A stretch of 58,682 bases of DNA from Burkholderiales bacterium (GTDB taxonomy: Bacteria > Pseudomonadota > Gammaproteobacteria > Burkholderiales > SG8-39). A program made the position numbers and the translations under genes. Below, piece by piece: positions 23,922 through 32,132 of the stretch. How positions within the stretch are numbered: position 1 is the stretch's first letter; every line of letters begins with the position of its first letter. Location of the stretch: the NCBI GenBank assembly GCA_017880775.1, contig JADGRQ010000029.1, positions 1 to 58,682 of the forward strand, read 5' to 3'. The notes beneath the pieces were generated by a model, which had not been told where the DNA came from, did not search any database, and saw only the letters and a program-made list of their open reading frames with translations.

Positions 23922-24461
23922 ATGGCGAAAAAAAGGGCAGTGACTGCGAAGAAGAAGGCGGCGCCGAAGAAAACGATCGATGCGCAGGACGCCCAGCACG
24001 CGGTCGAGCAGTTCCTGTTCAGGCAGGCCGAGTTCCTCGACCGCAAGCGCTGGCAGGACTACATCGACCTATTTTCCGATGACGGCGTGTACTGGATGCC
24101 GGCCTCGCCCGAGCAGACCACCTGGGACGGCACGCCGGCGATCTTCGCGGAAGACAAGAACCTGATGACGGTGAGGATGAAGCGCGTGCAGCACCCGGAC
24201 GCCTGGTCGCAGCGGCCGATGTGGGGCACCAACCACCTGGTCGGCAACGTGACGATCGAGAAGGCATCGCCCAATGGCGACCTGGTGGCGCGCTCGCGCT
24301 TTCACATGATGGAGCTGCGCCGCGATACGACCCGGCACTTCGCGGGCTCCTACATCCATCACCTCAAGAAGACGCCCGGCGGCTACCGGATCAAGCTGCA
24401 GCGCGTGGACATGGTGAACGCCCAGGCGCCGTACGACTACGTATTGCAGGTCTGGGTCTAG
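23922..24461 (+). CDS. Aromatic ring-hydroxylating dioxygenase, beta subunit
   Basis: This 179-residue small subunit has the SnoaL-like cone fold of dioxygenase beta chains: VEQFLFRQAEFLDRKRWQDY, DDGVYWMPASPEQTTWDG, then RSRFHMMELRRDTTRHFAGSY and the terminal YDYVLQVWV. It forms alpha3beta3 hexamers with the upstream subunit. The first ~20 residues are an extra lysine/alanine-rich stretch (MAKKRAVTAKKKAAPKK) not usual in this family. It is reminiscent of histone H1-like tails and may be a disordered extension. The start immediately follows the alpha stop, and the ribosome site lies within the end of the alpha gene. Confidence 0.92.
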   Translation: MAKKRAVTAKKKAAPKKTIDAQDAQHAVEQFLFRQAEFLDRKRWQDYIDLFSDDGVYWMPASPEQTTWDGTPAIFAEDKNLMTVRMKRVQHPDAWSQRPMWGTNHLVGNVTIEKASPNGDLVARSRFHMMELRRDTTRHFAGSYIHHLKKTPGGYRIKLQRVDMVNAQAPYDYVLQVWV

Positions 24462-24469
24462 CCGTCATT

Positions 24470-24483
24470 CCCGCGTACGCGGG
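24470..24483. terminator. Palindrome between convergent genes, possible bidirectional terminator
   Basis: CCCGCGTACGCGGG is a perfect 14-base palindrome eight bases after the dioxygenase beta stop and seven bases before the end of the convergent peptidase gene. The surrounding GTCATTCCCGCG resembles a common proteobacterial extragenic repeat. No T-tract follows, so termination would need Rho or be weak. Confidence 0.5.
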
Positions 24484-24490
24484 GAGGACA

Positions 24491-25579
24491 TCATTTGAGC
24501 GCTTCGAGCGCGGCGAGCGAAACCTTGCGAGCCCGCTCTACGAGCATCGCTTTCCAGTCGTCGGCGTCGCAATAGAACGCATTGCGCACCTGGCGCTTGA
24601 TCGCCGCGCGCAGCGCATCGGGCGCCTCGGGATGCAGTGCCAGCCAGTTGTCGGCGCGCAGCGCCTGCAGCACCGCCAACTTCGGCCGCGTGCCGTACTC
24701 GAGCCCGATACCGGCATATTCAACGCCCGGAAGCTCGTCGTAGACCGCGAAAGCGATCAGGCCCTCGACCCGCGCCGATGTGGAGGTGCCCTTGTAAATG
24801 GATGTCACATCCTTGCCCCACACCGCGCGCGCGCGCGCGAGCTCCGCGTCGTCGTCGCGGCCGGCCTGGATCATTTCGCCATGCCCGTACGGGCCCAGCC
24901 CGGTGTGGAAATCGATCCACAGCACCCGCTTCGCGCGGCCGGCGAAGCTGCGCAACGCCGCGCGCAGCGTACGGTTGCTCCAACTGGGCGCATTGCCACC
25001 GTAGAACAGGCCGTCGCGGAAAGTATACTGGCCGCGAGACAACGCCTGTTGCAGGGCCGGCATGCCGCGCCGCGCGATGTAAGCGGCGATGGTCAGATAG
25101 TTGTATGCGGACGGCGGCCAATGCCGCGGAACCAGCAGCGGATGCAGTTCCGCGTAACCGCCGTCGGGCGGATGGGGCTTGCCGTGGTCGACGAAGTTCC
25201 GGTTGAGGTCGATGTTGTCTTCATTGGTGCGGTGCCAGTGCGAAAACCCGTAGGGATTCACCGCGTGAACCAGCAACAGTGAAATGCCGCTCGCCGACAG
25301 GTGCGAAGCGAAGCCCGCATCGTGCAGCAGCGCAACCTGCGCACCCGAGCCGCCGAAGCCTTCGACGCCGTGCGTGCCCGAGCTGAGGATCAGCAGCCGC
25401 TCGGCGGAGGCCGGCCCGAGGAGCGCGCAGTCCATCGCCAGGTCCTCGCCGTCGCGCCCGCGCGCGGCGGGATGAACGTGCCGCGCAGCTTCGACTTCGT
25501 GCGCGCCGAGCGCATCCAGAAACTTGCCTCGCGCTTCAGCGTAGGTCTGCGAAAAATGCCGTGCCGCGTCGTCGTTCAT
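24491..25579 (-). CDS. DUF2817 / M14-like zinc carboxypeptidase-type protein
   Basis: This 362-residue protein resembles DUF2817 proteins of the M14 metallocarboxypeptidase superfamily. SSGTHGVEGFGGSGAQ supplies the first His and the Glu of the zinc site, VNPYGFSHWHRTNEDNIDLN is the family signature, and IDFHTGLGPYG the second His. A late GLEYGT may contain the catalytic Glu. No signal peptide is visible, so it is probably cytoplasmic. Peptidase or amidohydrolase activity is inferred from the fold only. It starts 22 bases after the alpha-hydroxy-acid oxidase stop on the same strand and may share its transcript. Confidence 0.85.
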   Translation of the reverse strand: MNDDAARHFSQTYAEARGKFLDALGAHEVEAARHVHPAARGRDGEDLAMDCALLGPASAERLLILSSGTHGVEGFGGSGAQVALLHDAGFASHLSASGISLLLVHAVNPYGFSHWHRTNEDNIDLNRNFVDHGKPHPPDGGYAELHPLLVPRHWPPSAYNYLTIAAYIARRGMPALQQALSRGQYTFRDGLFYGGNAPSWSNRTLRAALRSFAGRAKRVLWIDFHTGLGPYGHGEMIQAGRDDDAELARARAVWGKDVTSIYKGTSTSARVEGLIAFAVYDELPGVEYAGIGLEYGTRPKLAVLQALRADNWLALHPEAPDALRAAIKRQVRNAFYCDADDWKAMLVERARKVSLAALEALK

Positions 25580-25601
25580 GAGTTGTCCTCGCCCGGGTTC
25601 G

Positions 25602-26753
25602 TCAGCGCGCGATCAGATCAGGTGAAATGTCGGCGATCGAGGCGGCGCCGCACAACTGCATGGTGCGCACCAGCTCGTCGGCGAGGATCTCGAGCGCACG
25701 CCGCGCACCCGCCTCGCCCGCCGCCGCCGCGCCGAACAGCGTCGCGCGGCCGATCGCCACCGCCTGCGCGCCGAGGGCGCGCGCCTTGAGCGCGTCGGAG
25801 CCGCGCCGCACGCCCGAATCGAGCAGGATCGGCACGCGCGCGCCGACCGCGGCCGCGATCGAAGGCAACGCATCGATAGGCGCGATGGCGCCGTCGAGCT
25901 GCCGCCCGCCGTGGTTGGACAGCCACAACCCGTCCACGCCGGTGCGCAGCAGGCGCTCGGCATCGTCGGCGCGGGCCACGCCTTTCACCAGCAGCTTGCC
26001 CTTCCACGCGTCGCGCAGCCGCGCGACGTCCTCGAAATTCAGCGCCGCATCGATTTCGCGCCCGACCGAGGTCGCGATCGCCGATGCGCTCGCGCGTCCG
26101 GGCGGAACGAGGCCGCGCAGGTTCTCGAAGGCCGGCACTCCATGCGCAAGGATGTTCCACGACCAATGCAGCTTGGTGCAGGCCTGAAGGACGTGCGCGG
26201 GTCCAAGGCGGAACGGCACCGCGAAGCGGTTGCGGAAATCGCGCTCGCGCTTGCCGCCGGTAGCGAGGTCGGCGGTCACGACCAGGGCCTCGCAGCCCGC
26301 CGCCGCCGCGCGCGCAACCAGCTTCGCGGTGAACGCTCGATCGTGCAGTACATAGAGCTGGAACCACAAGCGCCCGCCTGCTTGCTCGGCGATTCTCTCC
26401 ACCGTCGCCGTGGTGCTGGTCGAAAGCGTGCACGGAATGCCGAAGGCCTTAGCCGCGCGCGCGATCGCAATGTCGCCGCCCGGCCATGAAAACCCGGCAC
26501 CGCCGGTGGGCGCGATGACCATCGGCAGCTTCGCCGGCGAGCCGAGAATCTCGCAACCCGTATCCACCTTCGAGACGTCGCGCAGCACCTTGGGCGCCAG
26601 GCGCAGATTTTCGAACGCCGCGCGATTGCCGCGCAACGTGACCTCGTCCTCCGCGCCGCCGTCGTAGAAATCGAACACCATGCGCGGCAGGCGGCGGCGC
26701 GCCAGGCCGCGCAGGTCTTCGATGTTGTATGCCCGGGTCAGGTCGGCGGCCAT
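25602..26753 (-). CDS. FMN-dependent alpha-hydroxy-acid dehydrogenase (lactate/mandelate family)
   Basis: This 383-residue TIM-barrel flavoenzyme oxidises L-2-hydroxy acids to 2-oxo acids. N-terminal DLRGLARRRLPRMVFDFYDG and APTGGAGFSWPGGDIAIARA are typical. The FMN and substrate site is seen in WFQLYVLHDR, the catalytic His in WLSNHGGRQLDG, and the phosphate loop in LLDSGVRRGSDALKA. The ATG at 26753 is selected by homology. The minus-strand frame stays open far upstream only because of the GC-rich codon pattern of the opposite gene. It is divergent from the Bug receptor at 26853. Lactate, mandelate or glycolate could be the substrate. Confidence 0.93.
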   Translation of the reverse strand: MAADLTRAYNIEDLRGLARRRLPRMVFDFYDGGAEDEVTLRGNRAAFENLRLAPKVLRDVSKVDTGCEILGSPAKLPMVIAPTGGAGFSWPGGDIAIARAAKAFGIPCTLSTSTTATVERIAEQAGGRLWFQLYVLHDRAFTAKLVARAAAAGCEALVVTADLATGGKRERDFRNRFAVPFRLGPAHVLQACTKLHWSWNILAHGVPAFENLRGLVPPGRASASAIATSVGREIDAALNFEDVARLRDAWKGKLLVKGVARADDAERLLRTGVDGLWLSNHGGRQLDGAIAPIDALPSIAAAVGARVPILLDSGVRRGSDALKARALGAQAVAIGRATLFGAAAAGEAGARRALEILADELVRTMQLCGAASIADISPDLIAR

Positions 26754-26852
26754 GGAGCGCGCGCAGTTTAGCCGATCGCCGCGTGAAACGGCTTTCCCGC
26801 GCCCGCACCGGCGAGCATAATTGCGCCTTTCCAATTTCCTCCCGGATTCTCC

Positions 26853-27818
26853 ATGTCGTGTCTTCGCGCCGCCCTCCTGGCACTCACCGTCGCGTTCGCA
26901 CCGGTTGCATTTTCTCAGTCTTTTCCCTCCAAGCCGATACGGTTGGTCTGCCCCTTCCCGCCGGCCGGCGCGGTGGACATCGCCTCGCGCGCGATCGCGC
27001 ATGAACTGACGAAACTGCTGGGCCAGCCGGTCACGGTCGAGAACCGCCCGGGCGCCGGAGGCAATCTCGGCGGCGAGATCGCGGCCAGATCGGCGCCCGA
27101 CGGATATACGCTGTTCATGACCACCAGCGGTATCCAGGCGATCAATCCGGTGCTGTACGCGAAGATGCCCTTCGATCCGAACAAGGACCTCGTGCCGGTC
27201 GCGCCGCTGGTGTCGCTCAACAACGTGCTCGTGCTCAATCCGTCGGTGCCGGCGAAGTCGGTGAAGGACGTGATCGCGCTGGCGAAGAAGGATCCGGGCA
27301 AGCTCACCTACGCGTCGAGCGGCAACGGCACCAGCATCCACATGTCCGGCGCGATGTTCACCCAGCTGACCGGCGTGGACATGCTGCACATCCCTTACAA
27401 GGGAAGCGGGCCGGCGGTGACCGACCTGCTCGCCGGCCAGGTGAACATGATGTTCGACAACATCCCGTCGTCGCTCCCCCACATCAAGGCCGGCAAGCTG
27501 CACGCTCTGGCAACCACCGGCGCCAGGCGCGATCCCGCGCTGCCGGACCTCCCGACGATCGCCGAAGCCGGCGTGCCGGGCTACGAATCGGGCGTATGGT
27601 TCGGCCTGTCGGTGCCTGCCGGAACGCCGAGGGACGTCATCGCCAGGCTCAATGCGGAGGCCGTGAACAGCGCCAAGTCGCCGGAATTCATCAAGCGCAT
27701 GCAGGATCTCGGCTACAACATCATTCCGGGTACGGCGGAGCACATGGGCGAGATGATCAAGGCGGAAATCGCGCGCTGGACGCCCATCGTCAAGGCCTCG
27801 GGCGCAAAGGTCGATTAG
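26853..27818 (+). CDS. TctC/Bug family periplasmic substrate-binding protein
   Basis: This 321-residue receptor has a signal peptide (MSCLRAALLALTVAFAPVAF) followed by the Bug sequence FPSKPIRLVCPFPPAGAVD. VENRPGAGGNLGGEIAA, HIPYKGSGPAVTDLLAGQVN and the C-terminal AEHMGEMIKAEIARW complete the pattern. A CATAAT hexamer about 33 bases ahead is a possible -10 element. It heads an operon with a DapA-like aldolase and an SDR (spacings of 2 and 4 bases), so it probably captures the sugar acid or keto acid that these enzymes process. Confidence 0.95.
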   Translation: MSCLRAALLALTVAFAPVAFSQSFPSKPIRLVCPFPPAGAVDIASRAIAHELTKLLGQPVTVENRPGAGGNLGGEIAARSAPDGYTLFMTTSGIQAINPVLYAKMPFDPNKDLVPVAPLVSLNNVLVLNPSVPAKSVKDVIALAKKDPGKLTYASSGNGTSIHMSGAMFTQLTGVDMLHIPYKGSGPAVTDLLAGQVNMMFDNIPSSLPHIKAGKLHALATTGARRDPALPDLPTIAEAGVPGYESGVWFGLSVPAGTPRDVIARLNAEAVNSAKSPEFIKRMQDLGYNIIPGTAEHMGEMIKAEIARWTPIVKASGAKVD

Positions 27819-27820
27819 GC

Positions 27821-28738
27821 GTGGCAAAGCGCATCGAGGGCGTGCTCTCGCCGGTCGTCACGCCGTTCAGGTCCGACCTGTCGCCCGACCCGGATCGCTT
27901 CGTGCGCCATTGCAAGTGGCTGATGCGCTCGGGCTGCTCCGGGCTGGCGGTGTTCGGCACCAACAGCGAGGCGAACTCGATGTCGGTCGAAGAAAAGCTC
28001 GAACTGCTCGACGCGCTCATTATCGGCGGTGTGCCGGGCGCGGCACTGATGCCGGGCACCGGCTGCTGCGCGCTCAGCGATTCGGTGAAGATGACGCGCG
28101 AGGCGGTAAGGATGGGCTGCGGCGGCGTGCTGATGCTGCCGCCGTTTTACTACAAGGGCGTGTCCGACGAAGGCCTGTACCGCAACTTCGCCCAGGTGAT
28201 CGAGCGCGTCGGCGACGACCGGCTGCGCCTGTACCTGTACCACATCCCGCCGGTCTCGAACGTGCCGATCACGCTCACGCTGATCGACCGGCTGCTCGGA
28301 AAATTCCCCGGCATCGTCGCGGGCGTGAAGGACTCCTCCGGCGACTGGTCGAACACCAAGGCGATGCTCGAGCAGTTCAAGGACCGCGGCTTCGACGTGT
28401 TCGCCGGCAGCGAGGTGTTCCTGCTCGACAACATGCGCGGCGGCGGCAAGGGCTGCATCACCGCCACCGGCAACGTCAATCCGGGGCCGATCGGCCACGT
28501 GTTCCGCAACTGGGGTTCGCCGGAGGCCGACAAGCTGCAGGCCGGCATCACTGCCACGCGAACGATCGTGCAGAAAGTGCCGATGATTCCCGCGCTGAAG
28601 GCCATCGTCGCGCACTTTGCAAACGACCCGCAGTGGCGCGCGGTACGCCCGCCGCTCACCGAACTCGCGAGGGAACAGGAATCCGGGTTGATCACCGATT
28701 TGAAAGCGAGCGGATTTTCGATGCCCGGTATTGCGTAG
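27821..28738 (+). CDS. Dihydrodipicolinate synthase/N-acetylneuraminate lyase family aldolase
   Basis: This 305-residue class I aldolase has the Schiff-base Lys in IVAGVKDSSGDWSN, the catalytic Tyr in YLYHIPPVSN, and a modified GTTGE-like motif (FGTNSEANSMS). Such enzymes condense or cleave pyruvate-containing compounds, or dehydrate keto-deoxy sugar acids; it is not clearly DapA itself. The GTG at 27821 starts two bases after the Bug stop and gives the expected N-terminus VAKRIEGVLSPVVTPF. Context in a Bug/SDR operon suggests catabolism of an imported carboxylate. Confidence 0.9.
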   Translation: MAKRIEGVLSPVVTPFRSDLSPDPDRFVRHCKWLMRSGCSGLAVFGTNSEANSMSVEEKLELLDALIIGGVPGAALMPGTGCCALSDSVKMTREAVRMGCGGVLMLPPFYYKGVSDEGLYRNFAQVIERVGDDRLRLYLYHIPPVSNVPITLTLIDRLLGKFPGIVAGVKDSSGDWSNTKAMLEQFKDRGFDVFAGSEVFLLDNMRGGGKGCITATGNVNPGPIGHVFRNWGSPEADKLQAGITATRTIVQKVPMIPALKAIVAHFANDPQWRAVRPPLTELAREQESGLITDLKASGFSMPGIA

Positions 28739-28742
28739 CCGC

Positions 28743-29426
28743 ATGCCGGTCGCGCTGATCACCGGTGCGGCGCGCGGCATCGGTTTCGCCACGGCGCAGG
28801 CTTTTCTTCAAGCCGGCTGGCGCGTGCTGGCGCTGGACAAGCAGTTCGGCGCGCAGATCGCAGGCGAGCGCGTCGACTTCGATTTGCGCAACCTCGCCGG
28901 CATCCCGAAGCTGGTCGCGTCGCTCGGCGGGATCGACACGCTGGTGAACAACGCAGGGGTGCTCTACTGCGACCCCTACGACGCGATTCCCGACGAGCAC
29001 AAGCGCGAGATCCTCGCGGTAAATCTGGAAGCGCCGGCGGCGCTGATCGAAGCCGTCGCACCTCAGATGAGGACGCGCAAGTCTGGAAGGATCGTGAACG
29101 TCGGCTCGGTTGCTGCGTTCACCGGCCATCCCGACCTCTGGTACGGCATCGCCAAGGCCGGCCTGCTAAATCTCACCAAGGCTTGGGCGAAGGATCTCGG
29201 TGCGCATGGAGTGCTGGTGAATGCGGTGGCCCCGGGTCCGACGCAGACTGCGATCTACGACCAGTTGCCGCAGTCGCGCAAGGACGGCGTGATGCGCATG
29301 GTGTATTCGGGCCGCGTCTGCAGGCCTGAGGAAGTCGCGCAGGCGATCTACTGGCTGGGCGCGCAGTGTCCGGAGTACGTGAGCGGGACCACGCTCGACG
29401 TGAACAACGGGTCCTATCCGCGTTGA
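28743..29426 (+). CDS. Short-chain dehydrogenase/reductase
   Basis: This 227-residue classical SDR has the cofactor loop TGAARGIG, LVNNAGVLY, catalytic Ser in NVGSVAAFTG and YGIAK, and the C-terminal GTTLDVNNGSYPR. The cofactor preference is not obvious. It is slightly shorter than the usual 245-260 residues because the segment between the first strand and helix is compact. It follows the aldolase by four bases and precedes a deleted Bug gene. It probably oxidises or reduces a hydroxy or keto intermediate made by the aldolase. Confidence 0.92.
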   Translation: MPVALITGAARGIGFATAQAFLQAGWRVLALDKQFGAQIAGERVDFDLRNLAGIPKLVASLGGIDTLVNNAGVLYCDPYDAIPDEHKREILAVNLEAPAALIEAVAPQMRTRKSGRIVNVGSVAAFTGHPDLWYGIAKAGLLNLTKAWAKDLGAHGVLVNAVAPGPTQTAIYDQLPQSRKDGVMRMVYSGRVCRPEEVAQAIYWLGAQCPEYVSGTTLDVNNGSYPR

Positions 29427-29432
29427 AAACGT

Positions 29433-29723
29433 ATGCTCAGTCTTGAAGCCTTCTTGCTGCTGATCGCGTTGTGCTCGAGCGCGACCGGCGTGGCCGCCGA
29501 TTATCCGGACCGCCCGATCAGGCTCAGCGTCCCGCAGGCCGCCGGAAGCGCCACCGACAACATTGCACGCCTCCTCGCCGCAGCGCTCGCCCCGCAGATC
29601 GGGCAGCCGATCGTCGTCGAGAACCGCCCGGGCGGCACGCCCGAGGACTTCGCCGAATTGATCAGAAAGGAATCCGCGAAGTGGGCGGAGGTCGTCAGAC
29701 GCTCCAGGGCGAAGATCGATTGA
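29433..29723 (+). pseudogene. Mini-Bug: TctC/Bug receptor with large in-frame internal deletion
   Basis: This 96-residue ORF starts exactly like a Bug receptor: a signal peptide (LEAFLLLIALCSSATGVAAD), then YPDRPIRLSVPQAAGSATDN and IGQPIVVENRPGG. It then jumps directly to a Bug C-terminus, TPEDFAELIRKESAKWAEVV, ending RRSRAKID. About 220 residues that form most of the two-lobed binding domain are missing, yet the frame is intact and the stop is in the family position. The junction falls in GGC/GGCACG sequence, as expected from recombination at short repeats. Ligand binding is unlikely. It sits six bases after the SDR, with no clear ribosome site. Confidence 0.8.
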
Positions 29724-29768
29724 CGCGGGCAGCTGCCGCTCAGACCGACTTGCGTTTCATCGCCGCGC

Positions 29769-30614
29769 CTAGTCTTCCATCAGGCTGATCACCCAGAAGT
29801 CGTCGGCCAGATCCTTGTCGGTGAGATATGAATAGGGCATGTGGAAGTAGCCCTTGTCCTGGTTTTGCGGCCCCCAGGAGTTGCGCACGATGAACTTCTG
29901 TGCGGTGTCGTCGTAGCCGACAGCGAGCACGGCATGGCCGCCGAGTACCCTTTCATGCGGCGTAGGCATGGGCACCACTTTCCTGGGCGCGCCGTTCCCG
30001 TCGTAGAAGCTGGCGTAGACGGTGAAACCGAAGACGAACGGGTTGCCCTCCGCCAGGCAGCCCTTCATCTGGCTGAGCATCGGCATCACACGCTGATATT
30101 GGAGCGCCTGGTAGTGGAACGCCGCGTCGTAGCAGGGCTTGGTCGGTTTCTGCGCCGGTTTCGCACCCGCCGGCCACGGACCGCCGTCGGTGATCGCCGG
30201 AGTGGCGTCGTAAGTCCAGAGCTTTTCCGGGCACACCCCCTGTTTATTGACCGATTTGATGCCGTCGCGAATATAGGCGCCAGCGTCGTTCGCGACGGAG
30301 CCCTCGATGGCTCGCTCGTTGTAATAGATGAACAGGCGCGACGGCGTGAATCCGGGCTTCTGACCGGCCTTCCTGCGCTCGAACTCGACCGCGCCGGCGA
30401 TCGCGTTGGCGGTGCAACTGCCGATCGCGCCCTGGTCGTAGACCGGCGGGCACTTGGAGCGCAGGTCGGCCTTTACCGGCAGTTTTCTCATCGTCTGCGG
30501 CTGGACGGCGAAATAGTGGTCGCGCGCGTCGGGCAGATCAGGTTTCCAGCCGAAGCCCGCCGTCCTGCGACGCTCGGGTCTGTGATGAATCTTCTTGAGG
30601 CTCTTTCTTGCCAT
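29769..30614 (-). CDS. C1 (papain-like) family cysteine peptidase
   Basis: This 281-residue protease has the oxyanion Gln61 and nucleophile Cys67 in YDQGAIGSCTANA, the catalytic His in LGGHAVLAVGYDD and the Asn in VRNSWGPQN, so the papain catalytic set is complete. The GFGWKPDLPDARDHYF segment before it is typical of bacterial C1A enzymes without a long inhibitory propeptide. The N-terminus is strongly basic (MARKSLKKIHHRPERRR) and no signal peptide is seen. GAGGAGA at good spacing supports the ATG at 30614. It lies downstream of the patatin gene on the same strand with about 175 bases between. Confidence 0.92.
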   Translation of the reverse strand: MARKSLKKIHHRPERRRTAGFGWKPDLPDARDHYFAVQPQTMRKLPVKADLRSKCPPVYDQGAIGSCTANAIAGAVEFERRKAGQKPGFTPSRLFIYYNERAIEGSVANDAGAYIRDGIKSVNKQGVCPEKLWTYDATPAITDGGPWPAGAKPAQKPTKPCYDAAFHYQALQYQRVMPMLSQMKGCLAEGNPFVFGFTVYASFYDGNGAPRKVVPMPTPHERVLGGHAVLAVGYDDTAQKFIVRNSWGPQNQDKGYFHMPYSYLTDKDLADDFWVISLMED

Positions 30615-30695
30615 GATTTACTCTCCTCTACGTTGTCCAAACATTGCGCGGAAAATAGACTAAGGGGAGAGGGTCTATCGGTCGAACGTTTTTAT

Positions 30696-30709
30696 GAGAT
30701 AGCTATCTC
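30696..30709. repeat. Perfect 14-base palindrome upstream of the cysteine peptidase gene
   Basis: GAGATAGCTATCTC is a perfect palindrome located 82 bases before the peptidase start, in the AT-richer gap after the patatin gene. It may be a repressor site. It lacks a T-tract and loop, so it is not a convincing terminator. Confidence 0.5.
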
Positions 30710-30790
30710 TCTGCGAGATACCGGCAGGATCCGGTCTCGGGGCTTTGCTCTCCGCCCTACGGGCCGCCAGCCATCCGGCACGCCCGGATA

Positions 30791-31912
30791 TCAGGGGGCG
30801 TTTTGCCCAGTGAGCGCGAGGCGCGGCAGGTCGCGCGAGCGCGCGCCGGCCCGCCAGGGCAGAAACCGGTCCAGGCTGAACGACGAGCGCACGCCGACGA
30901 GGTCGAACTTCTCCTCCAGCCAGATTCCGGCCCGCTTGCGACCTTCGTCGCGCAACGCATGGATGAAGCCGGCATGGACGTTCAGCTTGCTGATCGCGCT
31001 CAAGCGGCTCATGAATTCCTGCGAATCGATCGCGTGGGTCTTGAGGTTTTTCAGTCCGCGCGGCAGGCGACCGAAGGCGAACGCCGAGCGTTCCGCCTCG
31101 CGCTTGGCGAGCGCGACCCCCTGCAGCTCGGTGAAGAATGCCGCGCTGAAACTGATTTCGTCCAGCCGGCGGCGGATTTCTCCCGCGCTGGTGGGCGCGT
31201 CGGGGCGATGCGAGGGCTGCAGCAGGACGAGAATCAGATCGCGCGCTGCGCAGTGGTGGACCAGCGGAAAGATCGGCGGATTGGCCGTGAGTCCGCCGTC
31301 CCAATAGGCTTCCCCGTCGATGTCGATGGCCCGGTGCAGGGCCGGCACGCAGGCCGAGGCGAGCAAGCCCTCGAGCGTTAGCTGGCGGGTGCGAAACAGT
31401 CTGAGCATACCGGTGCTCACCCGTGTGGTGGCGATGAACAGATCGAGCCTGCAATCGCGCCTGAGCCGCTCGAAATCGATCTGCTTTTCGAGGATGTCGC
31501 GCAGCGGATTGATGTCCAGAGGGTTGATCTGGCGGGGCGAGAAAAACCGCATCAGCGAATACAGGGATTCGAGTCCCGCCGCGACATCGGTTTTCGGTGA
31601 CTCCGATGCCTGCGCAGACAGATCCTGCGGCACCGAATTGAACTGCGCCTTGCCTGCAACGCTCTCCCAGAAGTCCTGCAATGCCCGGCGCGCGCCATCG
31701 CGTCCGCCGGCGGTGTAGCCGTGCGCGAGCACGACCGCGTTCATCGCGCCAGCGCTCGCGCCGCTGATCCCCTCGATCTCGATGCGCGTGTCCTCCAGCA
31801 GCCGGTCGAGGACGCCCCAGGTAAACGCGCCGTGAGAGCCGCCGCCCTGCAGCGCGAACGTTACGGGTTTCCGGTTCAAGTGCCGTCCGGGAACGCCGTC
31901 GGCCGTCTCCAC
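30791..31912 (-). CDS. Patatin-like phospholipase family protein
   Basis: This 373-residue serine acylhydrolase has the oxyanion loop LQGGGSHGAF (residues 21-30), the nucleophile elbow ISGASAGAM (Ser53), and the Asp of the dyad in AYWDGGLTANPP. The C-terminal third (FFTELQGVALAKREAERSAF) is the helical region common to cytoplasmic bacterial patatins. No signal peptide is present. It probably hydrolyses lipid acyl esters. It is divergent from a LysR regulator; the gap between them holds an inverted repeat that could be the regulator's binding site. Confidence 0.93.
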   Translation of the reverse strand: METADGVPGRHLNRKPVTFALQGGGSHGAFTWGVLDRLLEDTRIEIEGISGASAGAMNAVVLAHGYTAGGRDGARRALQDFWESVAGKAQFNSVPQDLSAQASESPKTDVAAGLESLYSLMRFFSPRQINPLDINPLRDILEKQIDFERLRRDCRLDLFIATTRVSTGMLRLFRTRQLTLEGLLASACVPALHRAIDIDGEAYWDGGLTANPPIFPLVHHCAARDLILVLLQPSHRPDAPTSAGEIRRRLDEISFSAAFFTELQGVALAKREAERSAFAFGRLPRGLKNLKTHAIDSQEFMSRLSAISKLNVHAGFIHALRDEGRKRAGIWLEEKFDLVGVRSSFSLDRFLPWRAGARSRDLPRLALTGQNAP

Positions 31913-31974
31913 ACCGCTGGGGAATCTACTTGTATCGTTTTGCTGGCTGGGTCCATCGGAAAAACCTCATAGTA

Positions 31975-32003
31975 CTCAATATGGTGCATCGCAACATATT
32001 GAG
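31975..32003. promoter_or_regulatory. Inverted repeat in the patatin/LysR divergent promoter region
   Basis: CTCAATATG (31975-31983) and CATATTGAG (31995-32003) are perfect 9-bp arms separated by 11 bases, the spacing of T-N11-A LysR boxes. They sit between the divergent patatin gene and the LysR gene in a locally AT-rich gap. A smaller dyad, TGTTGC-GTT-GCAACA, lies at 32068-32082. Regulation of both genes by the LysR protein is inferred. Confidence 0.6.
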
Positions 32004-32132
32004 GTAGAATACGAACGCTTTAGTTTCAGCATCTTTACTTACACATAGGACCAACTATAGGCCGAATTGTTGCGTTGCAACAGGCGATCTATTATCATGT
32101 GGGAAGGGAGGAAAACTAATGTTTGGATCCAG

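Noticed and set aside
24464-24487. REP-like extragenic element
   Set aside because: The word resembles a common repeat, but I found no second copy in the window, so it is listed only as a palindrome or possible terminator.
26754-27827. N-terminal extension of the alpha-hydroxy-acid dehydrogenase frame (741 codons in total)
   Set aside because: The family N-terminus begins at 26753; the extension is antisense to the Bug receptor gene and has no homologous features.
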